Source of the DNA: WS-2 sp964650245
GTDB lineage: Bacteria; Eisenbacteria; RBG-16-71-46
Length of the DNA: 8,229 nt
Assembly: GCA_964650245.1 (NCBI GenBank)
Contig: CAZYQK010000136.1
Coordinates: forward strand, 1-8,229
Direction of reading: 5' to 3'
Both the position numbers and the translations under genes were made by a program. This document shows positions 6,129 through 8,229 of the stretch, in pieces. How positions within the stretch are numbered: position 1 is the stretch's first letter; every line of letters begins with the position of its first letter. The notes beneath the pieces are model-generated. The model did no database searches. It saw only the letters and a list, made by a program, of their open reading frames with translations, and was not told the origin of the DNA.

Positions 6129-7273
6129 GGGTGGTGACGAAGCGCGCTGCTCCCGAGAAGGATCCCCGGGGCGGCCCGTCGGTTGCAGGTGCTGTGAATA
6201 GTTCGCTCGACGAGTTTCGTGGCAAGCTCACGGCGCTTCAAGTGCAGATCTTGGATAGCTTGGCCGCCCGTTTTGACGCCACAAATGGTTCAAGCTGGCC
6301 CTCCTCGCGAGAGGTTCACCTTCGTTTTGGGAAGCAGGCAGCGCTTGCCGCGCTCGAAGGATTGCGACCTGGGGCAGTTTTCACCCCCGTGGGCGCGATC
6401 AGCTCTGAGTACTGCCTATCCCTGCTCGGTCTCTTTCTCAGCAGCAAGGGCCCGCGCGCCGAAGACCTGCTCGCGCGATACCTCGAGTATGTTCGGCGAA
6501 GGGCGCTATCGAATCCCGAGATTCAATTCGTGAAGAGCACAGAAGTGTCCTCCGATCTCTTGATCGAAGAGCCCGACATACGGCTGCTGGGACAGGCGAT
6601 AAGTCTCGGTCATCTCTGGGGTGGGCAGAGTTCGGGCGGCGGTTCCCAGTGGGCGTGCGGCGTTCCGTCTGACGTGGATGATCTGCCTGAGATTGACGAC
6701 CTCCTCGATCATGTTCGCTCAACTGCCGTCCGCCAAGCCGAGAGGATTGTAGCGGCTATCCGTGCGACCGTGCCCGATCATCAGCCCGACGGCACTTCGA
6801 TGCGATCAGATTTCTGGTTCGTCAGTAACAAGGATGCACGGCGACAGCTGGCGTCGGAGCGCCAAGAAATGCTCCGCGCGAAATCGCTGAAGCAGTGGAA
6901 GGCGACCGTGACCCATGGGGGGGCGATCCTTGAGGGCATGCTTCTCGACGTCCTGAGCATCCAGTCTCACCGAGCATTAGACGAGTATCGAAAGAAGCGG
7001 AAGCGGACAGCGCCGGAACTCTCTCGCTGGCAGCTCGTCGAACTGCTGGACGTCGCGAAGAGACTTGGCATCCTTTCAGACTGGTACGCACGTACTGGGC
7101 ACTACCTGAGGGAAATACGGGATCTGATTCATCCAGGCCGTCGGGAGAGAACAAGTGCCCAGATCGGGGAGCCTGAAGCTGATATCGCTGTGGCGATCGT
7201 CAAGATAGTTTTCAGAGAAATCGCTGCCTACGAAGATACTAGGCGCAGTGTCACGTCCGGAGAGCATCACTGA
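6125..7273 (+). CDS. Unrecognised protein, winged-helix-like N-terminus and HEPN-like C-terminus, likely foreign
   Basis: This encodes up to 382 residues. GTG 6125 overlaps the mdh stop as GTGA. GTG 6194 is an attractive alternative, because the DNA between is still host-like in GC and the protein from 6194 begins NSSLDEFRGKLTALQVQIL. No strong Shine-Dalgarno site supports either start (AGGT at 6187-6190 before 6194 is weak). Residues 33-105 look helical with a possible winged-helix (LTALQVQILDSLAARF, WPSSREVHLRFG). Residues 140-210 are acidic, and no motif is recognised there. Residues 245-372 look like a HEPN-type helical bundle: GGAILEGMLLDVLS, WQLVELLDVAKRLGILSDW, then LREIRDLIHPGR (R329, R332, H336), where HEPN nucleases carry their Arg-His motif. 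The spacing is R-x6-H or R-x3-H, against R-x4-6-H in the family. GC is visibly lower than in its neighbours, with otherwise rare codons such as ATA, AGA, GTA and TTA, so transfer is likely. A defence or RNA-cleaving role is possible but unproven. Confidence 0.72.
   Translation: MRVVTKRAAPEKDPRGGPSVAGAVNSSLDEFRGKLTALQVQILDSLAARFDATNGSSWPSSREVHLRFGKQAALAALEGLRPGAVFTPVGAISSEYCLSLLGLFLSSKGPRAEDLLARYLEYVRRRALSNPEIQFVKSTEVSSDLLIEEPDIRLLGQAISLGHLWGGQSSGGGSQWACGVPSDVDDLPEIDDLLDHVRSTAVRQAERIVAAIRATVPDHQPDGTSMRSDFWFVSNKDARRQLASERQEMLRAKSLKQWKATVTHGGAILEGMLLDVLSIQSHRALDEYRKKRKRTAPELSRWQLVELLDVAKRLGILSDWYARTGHYLREIRDLIHPGRRERTSAQIGEPEADIAVAIVKIVFREIAAYEDTRRSVTSGEHH
7259..7264 (+). promoter_or_regulatory. 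Ribosome-binding site that decides the kdsB start
   Basis: GGAGAG lies five bases (CATCA) before CTG 7270, inside the last codons of the upstream gene. It is the only good Shine-Dalgarno match near the kdsB N-terminus, and the same hexamer with the same spacing precedes the lipoprotein ATG at 4216. It supports initiation at the CTG. Confidence 0.55.
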
Positions 7274-8010
7274 GCCCACCACAGGCGGTCAGCAGCGCCA
7301 CGCTCGCCGTCATCCCCGCCCGGTACGGCGCGTCGCGTTTTCCGGGCAAGCCGCTCGCCCTGCTGTGGGGCAAGCCCATGATCCAGCACGTGTGGGAGCG
7401 GGCGCGGGCCGCGCGCGGTATCGACCGGTTGATCGTCGCCACCGACGACGACCGCATCGTGGTCGCGGCGCACGGCTTCGGCGCCGAGGTCGAGATGACC
7501 TCGCCCGACCGCGCGAGCGGCACCGATCGCGTGGCCGAGGTGGCACGGAATCATCCCGAGTTCGGCATCGTGCTCAACCTCCAGGGCGACGAGCCCGAGT
7601 TGGATTCGGATGGTGTCGCCGCCCTGATCGCCGGCATGCGCGCCGAGCCCGACGTGAGGATGGCGACACTCGCGCACCGCGAGAGCGACGCCGCCGCGCT
7701 CGCCGCGCGCGACGTGGTCAAGGTCGTGGTGGACGCGAGCGGCGTCGCGCACTACTTTAGCCGGGCGCCGATCACGTCGGAGAGCGGCGCGACCCTGCGG
7801 CACGTCGGAGTGTACGGCTTCACACGCGAGTTCCTGCTCGAGTTCGCCTCGTGGCCTCAGGGCCGTCTCGAGCAGGTCGAGCGTCTCGAGCAGTTGCGGG
7901 CGATCGAGCACGGCGTGAAGATCCGGGTGTATCTGGCGGCGCGCGCGTTCTCGGGCGTGGACACGTCGGAGCAGCTCGCGGCGCTGGAGAAGCGCGGCCC
8001 GCGCCCCTGA
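7270..8010 (+). CDS. kdsB: 3-deoxy-manno-octulosonate cytidylyltransferase (CMP-Kdo synthetase), apparent CTG start
   Basis: KdsB joins CTP and Kdo to give CMP-Kdo, the activated sugar for lipopolysaccharide inner core. From CTG 7270 the protein is 246 residues, close to the usual 245-250. Motifs present are the nucleotide-binding PARYGASRFPGKPL (16-29), ATDDDRI, SGTDRVAEVA, NLQGDEPELD (QGDEP at 105-109), YFSRAPI (FSR at 163-165), HVGVYGFTREFLLEF and LEQVERLEQLR. The loop between FSRAPI and LRHVG is shorter than in E. coli KdsB. No in-frame ATG, GTG or TTG exists between the in-frame stop at 7240-7242 and ATG 7378, and a start at 7378 would delete the PARYGASRFPGK loop. CTG 7270 follows GGAGAG by five bases and overlaps the previous stop as CTGA. 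The product is certain; the start is inferred. pyrG follows after 45 bases and makes the CTP that KdsB uses. Confidence 0.93.
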   Translation: MSPPQAVSSATLAVIPARYGASRFPGKPLALLWGKPMIQHVWERARAARGIDRLIVATDDDRIVVAAHGFGAEVEMTSPDRASGTDRVAEVARNHPEFGIVLNLQGDEPELDSDGVAALIAGMRAEPDVRMATLAHRESDAAALAARDVVKVVVDASGVAHYFSRAPITSESGATLRHVGVYGFTREFLLEFASWPQGRLEQVERLEQLRAIEHGVKIRVYLAARAFSGVDTSEQLAALEKRGPRP

Positions 8011-8019
8011 AGGCGCGGG
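7998..8019 (+). terminator. GC-rich hairpin across the kdsB stop, candidate terminator or attenuator before pyrG
   Basis: CCCGCGCC (7998-8005) and GGCGCGGG (8012-8019) form a perfect eight-base stem around the loop CCTGAA, which contains the kdsB stop. TTCAAGG follows, so the T-tract is poor. It could terminate part of the transcripts, affect pyrG expression or stabilise RNA. Pyrimidine-sensitive attenuation is known for pyrG in Bacillus, but no sequence of that type is recognised here. Confidence 0.4.
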
Positions 8020-8055
8020 TTCAAGGTGGGGCCCACGGAGAAGGGGAACGGAACG

Positions 8056-8229
8056 ATGGCCAAGATCGTTGTCGTGACCGGCGGGGTGGTGTCCTCGCTC
8101 GGCAAGGGAATTGCCGCCGCCTCGCTCGGGCTGCTGCTCAAGGCGCGCGGGCTGCGCGTGACGATCCAGAAGCTAAATCCCTACCTCAACATCGATCCCG
8201 GCACCATAAGCCCGTTCAACCACGGCGCG
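8056..8229 (+). CDS. pyrG: CTP synthase, N-terminal part, cut by the window end
   Basis: The first 58 codons are present. CTP synthase makes CTP from UTP, ATP and glutamine. The start ATG 8056 follows AAGGGG (8041-8046) with nine-base spacing. The protein starts MAKIVVVTGGVVSSLGKGIA, with the ATP-binding loop GGVVSSLGKG, then LGLLLKARGLRVTIQKLNPY and IDPGTISP. These are diagnostic of the synthetase domain; the glutaminase domain lies beyond the window. Compared with the usual K-(L/F)-D-P-Y-(I/L)-N-V-D-P-G-T-M, the Asp after KL is Asn here, and the last visible codon gives HGA where HGE is usual. kdsB-pyrG is a common gene order in Gram-negative bacteria. Confidence 0.96.
   Translation, partial: MAKIVVVTGGVVSSLGKGIAAASLGLLLKARGLRVTIQKLNPYLNIDPGTISPFNHGA

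Noticed and set aside
6125..7273. Mobile-element boundaries or attachment sites around the lower-GC gene
   Set aside because: No integrase, transposase, tRNA, terminal inverted repeat or direct repeat longer than about six bases was seen at the edges.
7248..7760. A 170-codon plus-strand frame overlapping the kdsB start
   Set aside because: Shadow frame of kdsB with Arg/Gly-rich translation. It was considered as a way to give kdsB a normal start by frameshift, but the conserved motifs remain in the CTG frame throughout.
7864..7893. Direct repeat of CGTCTCGAGCAG with an 18-base period inside kdsB
   Set aside because: It encodes the conserved KdsB helix LEQVERLEQLR, whose residue pattern is itself repetitive; it is not a mobile or regulatory repeat.

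Overview
This is an 8.2 kb stretch of very GC-rich bacterial chromosome, mostly conserved housekeeping genes with a few lineage-specific or foreign genes set between them. A CMP-Kdo synthetase (Kdo is a lipopolysaccharide sugar) and a lipobox lipoprotein point to a Gram-negative outer-membrane bacterium. The high GC, the tetrameric-type malate dehydrogenase and a relic of a Hanks-type Ser/Thr kinase would fit lineages such as Eisenbacteria, Gemmatimonadota, Acidobacteriota or Myxococcota-like groups. No rRNA is present, so this placement is an inference and not firm.

Layout, left to right. (1) Positions 3-3205 carry the end of a radical SAM protein fused to a DUF2344 (TIGR03936) domain, then an Rne/Rng-family ribonuclease. 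This pair normally sits beside rplU-rpmA in a widely conserved cluster. (2) Positions 3233-4380 interrupt that cluster. They hold a small four-helix membrane protein, a convergent uncharacterised lipoprotein on the minus strand, and a 46-codon relic of a protein kinase N-terminus. (3) Positions 4355-5087 hold a good sigma70-type promoter, which lies inside the kinase relic, followed by rplU and rpmA (ribosomal proteins L21 and L27). A strong bipartite hairpin follows at 5106-5148. (4) Positions 5196-8229 hold mdh, an unrecognised gene with a HEPN-like C-terminus and clearly lower GC, then kdsB and the start of pyrG. kdsB-pyrG is a common pairing in Gram-negative bacteria.

How the genes work together: the left cluster serves RNA processing and ribosome assembly, and the right cluster serves the TCA cycle, Kdo activation for lipopolysaccharide, and CTP supply. 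CTP is the co-substrate of KdsB, which gives kdsB-pyrG a metabolic link.

The three most unusual points are the kinase relic that now carries the rplU promoter, the foreign-looking HEPN-like gene fitted tightly between mdh and kdsB, and a kdsB that has no ATG/GTG/TTG able to encode its essential N-terminus and apparently starts at CTG. No CRISPR array, tRNA, rRNA, insertion sequence or attachment site was seen. No complete new multi-gene system is evident; the HEPN-like gene is the best candidate for undescribed biology.
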